A DNA stretch of 6,747 nucleotides from Bordetella parapertussis (GTDB taxonomy: Bacteria > Pseudomonadota > Gammaproteobacteria > Burkholderiales > CAIKXV01): assembly GCA_945877995.1 (NCBI GenBank), contig CAMDXD010000226.1, positions 1 through 6,747 of the forward strand. The letters run 5' to 3'. The translations under genes were made by a program, and so were the position numbers. Below are positions 1-5,500 of the stretch, piece after piece. The notes under the pieces were generated by a model. It was not told the DNA's origin, did not search any database, and saw only the letters and a list, made by a program, of their open reading frames with translations. Position 1 is the stretch's first letter; each line of letters starts with the position of its first letter.

Positions 1-7
1 CGGCGGC

Positions 8-35
8 GCGCGCCGGACGTGGGGGTCCGGCGCGC
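8..35. repeat. GC-rich perfect inverted repeat upstream of the serine protease gene
   Basis: The arms GCGCGCCGGAC (8-18) and GTCCGGCGCGC (25-35) are perfect reverse complements of 11 bases, separated by a 6-base loop, GTGGGG. No T-tract follows on either strand, so it is not a textbook intrinsic terminator. It lies about 75 bases before the protease start. It could end transcription of a gene beyond the left edge, or form a leader structure for a gene divergent from the protease. The structure is seen directly; the role is unknown. Confidence 0.5.
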
Positions 36-109
36 ACGTCGAGGAGCCCGATGGTAGCCTTGATGCTGAATCCGGGCGCAATCCGTCCGGCGATTTCGGG
101 AACCTCGGC

Positions 110-1330
110 ATGCGCAGGTTGTGGCTGCTGTTTGCACAGGCGGTGACGGTCACCCTCGGGGTGTGGTTCGTCGCGGCCCTGCTCCGCCCCGACCTGATTC
201 CAGTGGCCCTGCAGCCCTGGCGGTCGATGCCCGGCCAGCAGTCCGTCCCCGCCGGGGGCGCTGCCACGACGGCGGCCCTCGCAGCGGCGAACCCGGCGCC
301 TGCGCTGCCGGCGACCGGTTCCTACTCCGAAGCCGCCGCGCGCTCGATGCCATCGGTGGTGAACATCTACACGACCGCCCGCGTATCACCGCGCGAGCGC
401 AACCCCGCGCTCGACGATCCTTTCTTCCAGTTCTTCTTCGGCGACCGTGCGCCCGGCGGCCGGGGTCGCGGCGAGGGCGAGCAGCGCCAGCGCCCCGCCA
501 GCCTGGGTTCCGGGGTGATCGTCAACGCGGAGGGCTTCATCGTCACCAATGCGCATGTCGTCGACGCTGCCGCGCAGATCGAGGTGGCGCTGTCCGACGG
601 TCGCCGCGCGGCGGCGACCGTGGTCGGCTCGGACCCGGATACCGATCTCGCCGTGATCAAGGTCGACCTCGGCAACCTGCCGGCCATCCGCATCGGCGAC
701 ACCTCGAAGATCCGGGTCGGGGATGTCGCCCTCGCGATCGGCAATCCGTTCGGGGTCGGGCAGACGGTGACGATGGGCATCGTCAGTGCGCTGGGACGCA
801 GCCAGCTCGGCGTCAGCGCGTTCGAGAACTTCGTGCAGACCGATGCCGCGATCAATCCCGGCAACTCGGGCGGCGCGCTGATCGACAGCCAGGGCAACCT
901 GATCGGAATCAACACCGTGATCTTCTCGCGCAGCGGCGGCTCGCAGGGCATCGGCTTCGCGATTCCCGCCGAGACAGTGCGCCAGGTGATGGACCAGCTG
1001 ATCGCCTCCGGCCAGGTGGTGCGCGGCTGGCTCGGCGTCGAGACGCAGGATCTCACCCGCACCCTGGCCGAGTCGTTCGGCATCGGGCCGGCCGGCGGGG
1101 CGCTGATCGCCGGCGTCGTACGCGGTGGCCCGGCCGAGGACGGCGGGATGCGCCCGGGCGACGTGGTGGTAGCGATCGAAGGCAGGCCGATCGCCGATTC
1201 GAGCGCCCTGCTCAACAGCGTCGCGGCCCTGAAACCGGGCAGCAGTGCCGCTGTCGCCCTGGTGCGCGAGCGCAGGGAACTGAAGGTGACGGTGAAGGTG
1301 GGTACGCGACCGGCACGCCGGCGCGGCTGA
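110..1330 (+). CDS. DegS-like membrane-anchored periplasmic serine protease (trypsin-like domain plus one PDZ domain)
   Basis: This 406-residue HtrA/Do-family serine endopeptidase would cleave misfolded or signalling proteins at the periplasmic face of the inner membrane. Residues about 4-25 form one hydrophobic helix after MRR with no clear cleavage site, so it is probably a signal anchor. A flexible Ala/Pro-rich linker follows (about 40-70). The trypsin-like domain (about 75-295) carries the full triad: His149 in TNAHVV, Asp179 in DTDLAVIK, and Ser253 in GNSGG. A loop at 104-128, with DPFFQFFFG then a Gly/Arg-rich stretch, resembles the DegP/DegQ LA loop. One PDZ domain (about 304-395) begins at RGWLGV, the DegS/AlgW layout rather than the two-PDZ DegP layout. 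The frame is open to the left edge, but 110 is its first start codon in the window and gives the expected N-terminus. No strong ribosome binding site is visible. Such proteins are sometimes mislabelled 2-alkenal reductase. Whether it acts like E. coli DegS in sigma-E signalling cannot be told here. Confidence 0.93.
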   Translation: MRRLWLLFAQAVTVTLGVWFVAALLRPDLIPVALQPWRSMPGQQSVPAGGAATTAALAAANPAPALPATGSYSEAAARSMPSVVNIYTTARVSPRERNPALDDPFFQFFFGDRAPGGRGRGEGEQRQRPASLGSGVIVNAEGFIVTNAHVVDAAAQIEVALSDGRRAAATVVGSDPDTDLAVIKVDLGNLPAIRIGDTSKIRVGDVALAIGNPFGVGQTVTMGIVSALGRSQLGVSAFENFVQTDAAINPGNSGGALIDSQGNLIGINTVIFSRSGGSQGIGFAIPAETVRQVMDQLIASGQVVRGWLGVETQDLTRTLAESFGIGPAGGALIAGVVRGGPAEDGGMRPGDVVVAIEGRPIADSSALLNSVAALKPGSSAAVALVRERRELKVTVKVGTRPARRRG

Positions 1331-1344
1331 GTCAGTCGGCCGGC
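1317..1344. other. Convergent gene junction with nested inverted repeats
   Basis: The protease stop TGA (1328-1330) and the M20 gene stop (TCA on plus, 1332-1334) are separated by one base. Both lie in the 9-base palindrome CTGAGTCAG (1327-1335), flanked by GCCGGC at 1317-1322 and 1339-1344. An RNA from either strand could fold here with a wide loop, but no T-tract follows. Any terminator must therefore overlap coding sequence, or the two transcripts overlap at their 3' ends. Confidence 0.35.
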
Positions 1345-2630
1345 GCGATCCCGCAGAGGTTCAGGATCGTCGCGGCGTACACCTTCGTCGCCGCCAGCAG
1401 GTCGTCGATCTTCATCGCCCGGTCGCGGGCGCCGCTGAACGGTTCCATCTGCCGCGGCGGGCCATAGCAGACCGACGGGATGCCGACCTCGTTGAACACG
1501 TTCACGTCACGCCACATGCTGGTCTCGGCCGCCGGCGGCGTCGGGGTCGACGTACCGAACAGGTCGCGATGGGCGGCCTCGATGGCGGCCACCAGCGGCT
1601 CGGCGCCCCTGGCGACATGACCGCGGGAGTACTGGTACACGGACACCTTCGCATCGACGCCGAGCGTCGCGGCGACCTGCGCGATCTCGCGCCGTACCAG
1701 CTCCGGGTTCTTTCCAGGCACGATGCGTACATCGACATGGATGTCGCACCAGCCCAGTGCCTCGGATCCGCTGACCTTCACCACCTGCGCACGCGGCACG
1801 AACTGTCCGCCCGGGAATGGCTGGCTTTCCCGCTCGGTGTAGGCGATCGCCCATTCCTCGATCGCGATCACCAGGTACGCCGCCTTGACGAAGGCGTTGG
1901 AGGCTGGCCCGAGCGTGGCCGGACGTTCATGGCGCGGCGTGTATACGCGCTTGCCGGGCACATGCACCTTGATCGACGCTTCTCCGCACTCGGCCTTGAT
2001 GATGCCGAAACCCGACGTCTCGCCGACCAGCGCGAAATCCGCAGTGATGCCACGGTCGACCAGCCAGCGTGAGCCGAAGCCCTCGCCCGGATAGTCGATG
2101 CCCTGCAGGTCGCCGACCGACGGCCGACCGGTCTCGAAGGCCACGCCGGCGAGGTAGCAGTCGCCGCGCAGTTTCACGCCCATCCTGCGTATCGCCCGCA
2201 GCGCGATCATGAAGGCGCACAGCTGGCCCTTGTCGTTGATCACGCCCTTGCCGATGATCAGATCGCCGTCGACCCAGGCACCCTCGATGCGCCGGTCGGC
2301 CTCGGTTGCATCGGCCGACAGGGCCGGGCCGGTGTCGAGGTGGGCATCGACGATCAGGCTGGTGCCCTCGCCGCTGCCCGGCAGGTGCCCGACCACGTTC
2401 GCGCTGCGCTCGGTGATCGGCTGCAGCCAGGCGTCGATGCCGTGCCTGGACAGCCATTCGCGCACGTACTCTGCACCCGGCCGCTCCTGGGCATGCGGGG
2501 TCGCCATGTTGCCCAGCGCCAGGCACAGCCCGACGAGGTCGTCGCGATCGCCGTCGATGGAAGCCAGCAGCTTGCGGTGGATTTCGGTGCTGTCGCCGTC
2601 GCCAACGACCCTGCTGTCTCTGCCAGCCAT
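1332..2630 (-). CDS. M20-family metallopeptidase/amidohydrolase (ArgE/DapE-like), divergent metal site
   Basis: This 432-residue protein of the ArgE/DapE/carboxypeptidase G2 superfamily probably hydrolyses an amide bond in a small N-acyl compound; the substrate is unknown. No signal peptide is visible, so it is likely cytoplasmic. Recognisable elements are VDAHLDTGP (His97, Asp99), GKGVINDKGQ (metal-bridging Asp133) and LVGETSG (Glu204 in the usual third-ligand position). A dimerisation-domain stretch follows at about 210-325, and IPSVCYGP near 384-391. Two hallmarks differ from the classical family. The Glu-Glu pair (general base plus ligand) appears as a single Glu166 in VAFETGRP. The C-terminal His ligand expected before the IDDLLAATKVYA helix is not seen, the stretch being GARDRAMK. 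The ATG is preceded by AGGGAG at 8 bases. The gene follows the solute-binding protein gene by 46 bases on the same strand, suggesting co-transcription. It could belong to a divergent M20 subfamily or have altered chemistry. Confidence 0.88.
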   Translation of the reverse strand: MAGRDSRVVGDGDSTEIHRKLLASIDGDRDDLVGLCLALGNMATPHAQERPGAEYVREWLSRHGIDAWLQPITERSANVVGHLPGSGEGTSLIVDAHLDTGPALSADATEADRRIEGAWVDGDLIIGKGVINDKGQLCAFMIALRAIRRMGVKLRGDCYLAGVAFETGRPSVGDLQGIDYPGEGFGSRWLVDRGITADFALVGETSGFGIIKAECGEASIKVHVPGKRVYTPRHERPATLGPASNAFVKAAYLVIAIEEWAIAYTERESQPFPGGQFVPRAQVVKVSGSEALGWCDIHVDVRIVPGKNPELVRREIAQVAATLGVDAKVSVYQYSRGHVARGAEPLVAAIEAAHRDLFGTSTPTPPAAETSMWRDVNVFNEVGIPSVCYGPPRQMEPFSGARDRAMKIDDLLAATKVYAATILNLCGIAPAD

Positions 2631-2638
2631 GCTCGACT

Positions 2639-2644
2639 CTCCCT
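2639..2644 (-). promoter_or_regulatory. Ribosome binding site of the M20 gene
   Basis: On the minus strand AGGGAG lies 8 bases before the ATG at 2630. It supports that start over internal ones and shows the gene can be translated independently of the upstream gene. Confidence 0.7.
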
Positions 2645-2671
2645 GGTATACCCGCGCCCGGACCGGGCGCG
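2645..2671 (-). promoter_or_regulatory. Intercistronic hairpin and adjacent palindrome between the binding-protein and M20 genes
   Basis: Five bases after the binding-protein stop there is a perfect 8-base-pair stem, CGCGCCCG (2653-2660) with CGGGCGCG (2664-2671), and a 3-base loop. It is directly followed, in transcription order, by the 8-base palindrome GGTATACC (2645-2652) and then the M20 ribosome binding site. There is no U-tract. Hairpins in this position after a binding-protein gene often act as attenuators or 3'-end stabilisers that leave more binding protein than downstream product. That role is an inference here. Confidence 0.5.
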
Positions 2672-2676
2672 ACGCG

Positions 2677-3663
2677 CTATTCTGCCTTGATGCCGGCCGC
2701 GCGGATCACCTTCTCCCAGCGCGCGACCTCCATGTCGATGTAGGCCGCGAACTCCTTCGGCGAACTGCCGATCGCCTCGAAGCCGCCGGTGGCCATGCGC
2801 TCCTTCATGTCGGGTTGCGCATAGATCTTCTGAAGGTCCGCGTGGAACTTGTTGATGATCGGCTGCGGCGTGCCGGCCGGCATCAGCAGCCCGGCCCAGG
2901 TAGAGGCCTCGAAGCCGCGCACGCCCGCCTCGTCCATCGTCGGCAGGTCGGGCATCGTCGGCGAGCGCGTCGCCGAGGCGATCGCCAGCACGTTGATGCG
3001 CCCCGATTTCACATGCGGCAGCACCGCCGGCAGGTTGCCGAAGATCATCGAGATCTGGCCGCCCAGCAGGTCGGCCACCGCCGGGCCGCCGCCCTTGTAC
3101 GGGATGTGCACGACATCGACCTTCGCGAGCAGCTTGAACAGTTCGGCCGCCAGGTGGGTGGAGCCGCCGACACCGCCCGAACCGTAATTGATCTGCCCGG
3201 GTCGCGAACGCAGCAGCGCGATCAGCTCATTCACGCTCTTCGCAGGCACGCTCGGATGCACCGCAAGCACGTTCGGGGACTCTGCGACGTTCGACACTGG
3301 CGCGAAGTCGGACAGCTTGTAAGGCACCTTGCGGAACAGGCTGAAGTTGGCCGGGAAGGCCGAGGTCGCCATCAGCATCGTGTAGCCGTCGGGCGCGGCG
3401 CGTGCGACCACCTCGGCGCCGATCATCGTCGAGCCGCCGGGGCGGTTCTCGACCAGCACGGTATGGCCCCATATCTCGCCCAGCTTTGTACCGACCAGGC
3501 GCGAGATGGCATCGGTCGAACCGCCGCCGGCGATCGGCACGATCATGCGTACCGGCTTGACCGGCCAGCCCTGCGCGAACGACAGGCTCGACGCGCAGAG
3601 GCAGGCCACGGCCAGCAGGCGTGTTGCGGTGGGTGAATTGGGGCGTCGGGCGGTACGGGGCAT
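2677..3663 (-). CDS. Bug/TctC-family tripartite tricarboxylate transporter solute-binding protein
   Basis: This 328-residue periplasmic binding protein would capture a small, often carboxylated, ligand for a TctAB-type secondary transporter. A Sec signal peptide is visible: basic N-terminus, hydrophobic core LLAVACLCASSLS, and likely cleavage after SFA (about residue 30). Cys21 and Cys23 lie within the core; a lipoprotein site is possible but less likely. Family hallmarks appear in order: Asp51 in AGGGSTDAISR, the ENRPGG...PDGYT block (72-94), INYGSGGVGGSTHL (158-171) and HIPYKG (186-191). The length is typical. Upstream in-frame codons stay open to 4074, but ATG 3663 is chosen because it begins the signal peptide and has AAGGAG 7 bases before it. 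No TctA or TctB membrane gene is present, as is common for Bug proteins. The downstream M20 hydrolase may process the imported ligand. Ligand identity cannot be read from sequence. Confidence 0.93.
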   Translation of the reverse strand: MPRTARRPNSPTATRLLAVACLCASSLSFAQGWPVKPVRMIVPIAGGGSTDAISRLVGTKLGEIWGHTVLVENRPGGSTMIGAEVVARAAPDGYTMLMATSAFPANFSLFRKVPYKLSDFAPVSNVAESPNVLAVHPSVPAKSVNELIALLRSRPGQINYGSGGVGGSTHLAAELFKLLAKVDVVHIPYKGGGPAVADLLGGQISMIFGNLPAVLPHVKSGRINVLAIASATRSPTMPDLPTMDEAGVRGFEASTWAGLLMPAGTPQPIINKFHADLQKIYAQPDMKERMATGGFEAIGSSPKEFAAYIDMEVARWEKVIRAAGIKAE

Positions 3664-3670
3664 CTGAAGG

Positions 3671-3676
3671 CTCCTT
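3671..3676 (-). promoter_or_regulatory. Strong ribosome binding site of the solute-binding protein gene
   Basis: AAGGAG on the minus strand, 7 bases before ATG 3663, is the best Shine-Dalgarno match seen in the window. It fixes the start of the binding protein despite the long open frame upstream and suggests high expression. Confidence 0.85.
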
Positions 3677-3764
3677 GCAGGAATCGTATGGGGGCAGAAA
3701 GCAACAGGCAGGCCACCTGCCGAGCCCGTGTCATGATCGCCCGGGCCCACCTTACCGGATCGTA

Positions 3765-3778
3765 GCGCCGATCGGCGC
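3765..3778 (-). terminator. Palindrome after the M48 gene, possible terminator or processing hairpin
   Basis: GCGCCGATCGGCGC is a perfect 14-base palindrome (5-base-pair stem, GATC loop), starting 6 bases after the M48 stop in minus-strand orientation. No U-tract follows. In the 121-base gap (3664-3784) it is the clearest structural element besides the downstream ribosome binding site. A palindromic operator for the binding-protein gene is an equal alternative. Confidence 0.3.
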
Positions 3779-3784
3779 ACCGGG

Positions 3785-4675
3785 TCATCCCCCTGGCTGC
3801 GCCTTCGCGCCGTGCGCGCCTCGTGCGTCACGAATCGTCTGCAGCGCTGGCGGCAGCGGCGTGAGGGTTCCCTCGGTCGCCCAGCGCCGCTCGGTGGCCA
3901 GCAGTTCCATGCGGTACAACCGATCGTCGGTTGAAGGATGGGTACGCATGAACACGGGCACCGATTGCGACGCCCTGCCTGCTGCGGACGACCGGCGCTG
4001 CATCTCCTGGAAGAACGCGCCGGCACCGGCGACATGCCCGTAACGCTGCGCCACCGCAGCCAGCGCATCGGCATCGGCGCGCGCCTCCTGAGAGCGACTG
4101 AAGCTGAGCACGGTCAGGTTGCCAGCGCTGCCGACCACCCAGTCGGCGACAGCGGAGCCGGCGCCCGCCGACAGGGCCGACATCACCACCGCCAGCGCCA
4201 TTCCCCGGCCAAGGCTGTGCACCGGGTCGCGGTGACGGATATGTGCGATCTCGTGCGCGAGCACCATCGCCAGTGCGTTCTCGCTGTCGATGGCCTCGAC
4301 CAACCCACGGTAGATCGTGATGTTGCCGCCCACGGTGGCCGAGGCATTGGCCACCGGCAGCACGCCGTAGTGCACCTTCAGCGTCATGCCCGATGGCAAT
4401 CCCTGCGGGCCGACCAGCGAGTCCGCCAGTTTCTGCAACGTCGCCTCCGGCTCGGCCGTGGGGTCCGTCGGCTTGACGAAACGCGCGGCGACCGCCTGCT
4501 CGGCCGAGAACGGCAGCCAGGCGGCGATGGCCTGGACGAACAGCATCAGCACGAGCGCACAGACGAGGAACACCGCACCCAGGCCGGCCACCATCACCGC
4601 GAACGAGAGCAGCGGACGCGACTCGCCGACGTTGATCGCTTCCTGCGGCAGCCTGGGGTTGCTCCAGGTGCTCAC
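3785..4675 (-). CDS. Membrane-anchored M48-family zinc metallopeptidase
   Basis: This 296-residue M48 peptidase is likely an envelope protein quality-control or processing enzyme; its substrate is unknown. After an N-terminal NPRLPQEAINVGESRPL segment, residues about 22-53 form a membrane helix. The catalytic domain carries NASATVGGNITIYRGLVEAI (110-129), the zinc motif HEIAH (141-145, with Glu142 catalytic), a hydrophobic helix (about 156-186), and SRSQEARAD (193-201) supplying third ligand Glu197. The late THPSTDDRL motif (245-253) is typical of the family. All active-site residues are intact. Arginines before the helix and the absence of a charged cluster just after it suggest, weakly, a periplasmic catalytic domain. 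The GTG start overlaps the TGA of the preceding gene (GTGA, 4672-4675), and no clear ribosome binding site is seen, so translation is probably coupled to the anchored YbjQ protein. Confidence 0.92.
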   Translation of the reverse strand: MSTWSNPRLPQEAINVGESRPLLSFAVMVAGLGAVFLVCALVLMLFVQAIAAWLPFSAEQAVAARFVKPTDPTAEPEATLQKLADSLVGPQGLPSGMTLKVHYGVLPVANASATVGGNITIYRGLVEAIDSENALAMVLAHEIAHIRHRDPVHSLGRGMALAVVMSALSAGAGSAVADWVVGSAGNLTVLSFSRSQEARADADALAAVAQRYGHVAGAGAFFQEMQRRSSAAGRASQSVPVFMRTHPSTDDRLYRMELLATERRWATEGTLTPLPPALQTIRDARGAHGAKAQPGG

Positions 4676-5130
4676 GAGGCCCGGCGCAGCGCTGTACCGT
4701 AGGCGAGCAGTTCGACCGCGCCGACGCCACTACCGGGCACCTGTACCGTCTGGAACTTCACGTTGACGATCATCGACGCGCCTTTGCGTATCGCGGCATG
4801 CTTCATGCGCAGCACCGACTCGCGCCGCGCGCGGTCGAGCAGGCTCTCGTACGAGCGCACGCGTCCGCCGAAGATACTGTAGAGGCCAGCCGCCACCGCC
4901 TTGAAGTAATCCTGCGACACGACCACGCTGCCGCAGACCAGCGTTGCCTCGAACGGCTGCGACACCGTCGGCGGGAAGCGGCTGCTGAACACGGCCACGC
5001 GCTCGAACAGTTTCTCGCGCTTGCGGATCGATCGATAGTGCGCCTGCTCGGAGATGCGCCCTGCGACATAGCCGACCAGCATCAGGACCGCGAAGACGAT
5101 CAGGTCGGCGAACGCGAGGAGGGTCTGCAC
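4672..5130 (-). CDS. YbjQ/UPF0145-like domain protein with N-terminal membrane anchor
   Basis: This 152-residue protein has a membrane helix (about 2-24) followed by a basic stretch, HYRSIRKREK, which predicts that the C-terminal domain faces the cytoplasm. Residues about 61-147 match the YbjQ/UPF0145 fold (Pfam 'putative heavy-metal-binding domain'): LVCGSVVVSQDYFK, an FGG turn, YESLLDRARRESVLRM, a GAS...VNVKF strand and the ending ELLAYGTA. The ending and the RARRES...RM helix clearly parallel the gene just upstream, so the two are diverged paralogues. The family's metal-binding label has little direct support, and only one cysteine (Cys66) is present here. The start is GTG, 9 bases after the upstream stop, with a poor ribosome binding site, and the stop overlaps the M48 start. 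Function is unknown; scaffolding or regulation of the coupled peptidase is a guess. Confidence 0.85.
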   Translation of the reverse strand: MQTLLAFADLIVFAVLMLVGYVAGRISEQAHYRSIRKREKLFERVAVFSSRFPPTVSQPFEATLVCGSVVVSQDYFKAVAAGLYSIFGGRVRSYESLLDRARRESVLRMKHAAIRKGASMIVNVKFQTVQVPGSGVGAVELLAYGTALRRAS

Positions 5131-5139
5131 CCCGGCCGC

Positions 5140-5454
5140 CTACTCGACCACCACGGCGGTGCCATAGGCGAAAAGTTCGGCTGCACCCTGGGTGATCGAA
5201 GAGGTGGAGAAGCGCACGTTCAGCACCGCATTGGCACCGGCCGCCTGGGCCTGCCGCACCATGCGCTCGGTGGCTTCCTCGCGCGCCTCGTTCAGCAGTT
5301 CGGTGTAGCCCTTCAGCTCGCCGCCGACGATGTTCTTCAGGCTGGCCAGGATGTCGCGCCCGACATGCTTCGCGCGCACGGTACTGCCCTGCACGAGACC
5401 GAGGTGGCGCACCACCCGCTTGCCGGGAATGACTTCGATATTGGTCAGGATCAT
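5140..5454 (-). CDS. YbjQ/UPF0145-family protein, soluble
   Basis: This 104-residue protein is close to the usual length of YbjQ-type proteins (about 105), small cytoplasmic proteins known structurally to form ring-like oligomers but without an assigned function. Visible features are the GLVQGSTV strand, a VGGELKGYTELLNEAREEATERM helix region (about 43-65, with conserved GG, Tyr and Arg), AGANAVLNVRFST (74-86) and the ending ELFAYGTAVVVE. It has no cysteine and only two histidines, so the family's 'heavy-metal-binding' name is not borne out by obvious ligands. The ATG is preceded by GGAG at 5 bases. It sits 46 bases after tatC and 9 bases before its membrane-anchored paralogue, so it is probably in the same transcription unit. 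Confidence 0.9.
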   Translation of the reverse strand: MILTNIEVIPGKRVVRHLGLVQGSTVRAKHVGRDILASLKNIVGGELKGYTELLNEAREEATERMVRQAQAAGANAVLNVRFSTSSITQGAAELFAYGTAVVVE

Positions 5455-5500
5455 CTTCGCTCCGGGACTCTGCCGACGTGATCGATGCTACCGCCGCCTC

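Noticed and set aside
60..88. Promoter for the protease (TTGATG at 60-65)
   Set aside because: No acceptable -10 hexamer is found at 16-18 bases. The real promoter may lie upstream of the window or use another sigma factor.
1..111. Possible minus-strand frame starting at ATG 111 and open to the left edge (37 codons)
   Set aside because: It is Pro/Arg/Ser-rich with no recognisable N-terminus and overlaps the protease start. High GC content makes open frames common. It cannot be judged without more sequence.
110..190. Twin-arginine signal (MRRLWLL) on the DegS-like protease, given the nearby tat genes
   Set aside because: The Arg pair is followed by a long, very hydrophobic helix without a cleavage site and lacks the Ser/Thr before the pair. 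A Sec-type signal anchor fits better.
2209..3636. Long plus-strand open frame (475 codons) antisense to the M20 and binding-protein genes
   Set aside because: The translation is rich in Arg, His and Asp with no recognisable domain, and it overlaps two convincing genes on the other strand. It is a high-GC shadow frame.
3664..3784. Sigma-70 promoter for the binding-protein gene (minus-strand TACGAT at 3683-3688)
   Set aside because: The -10 match is partial, no good -35 lies at 16-18 bases, and the implied RNA start would fall in the ribosome binding site.
3664..4074. In-frame upstream extension of the solute-binding protein
   Set aside because: It would bury the signal peptide inside a 465-residue protein and overlap the M48 gene. 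The strong ribosome binding site at 3671-3676 supports ATG 3663.
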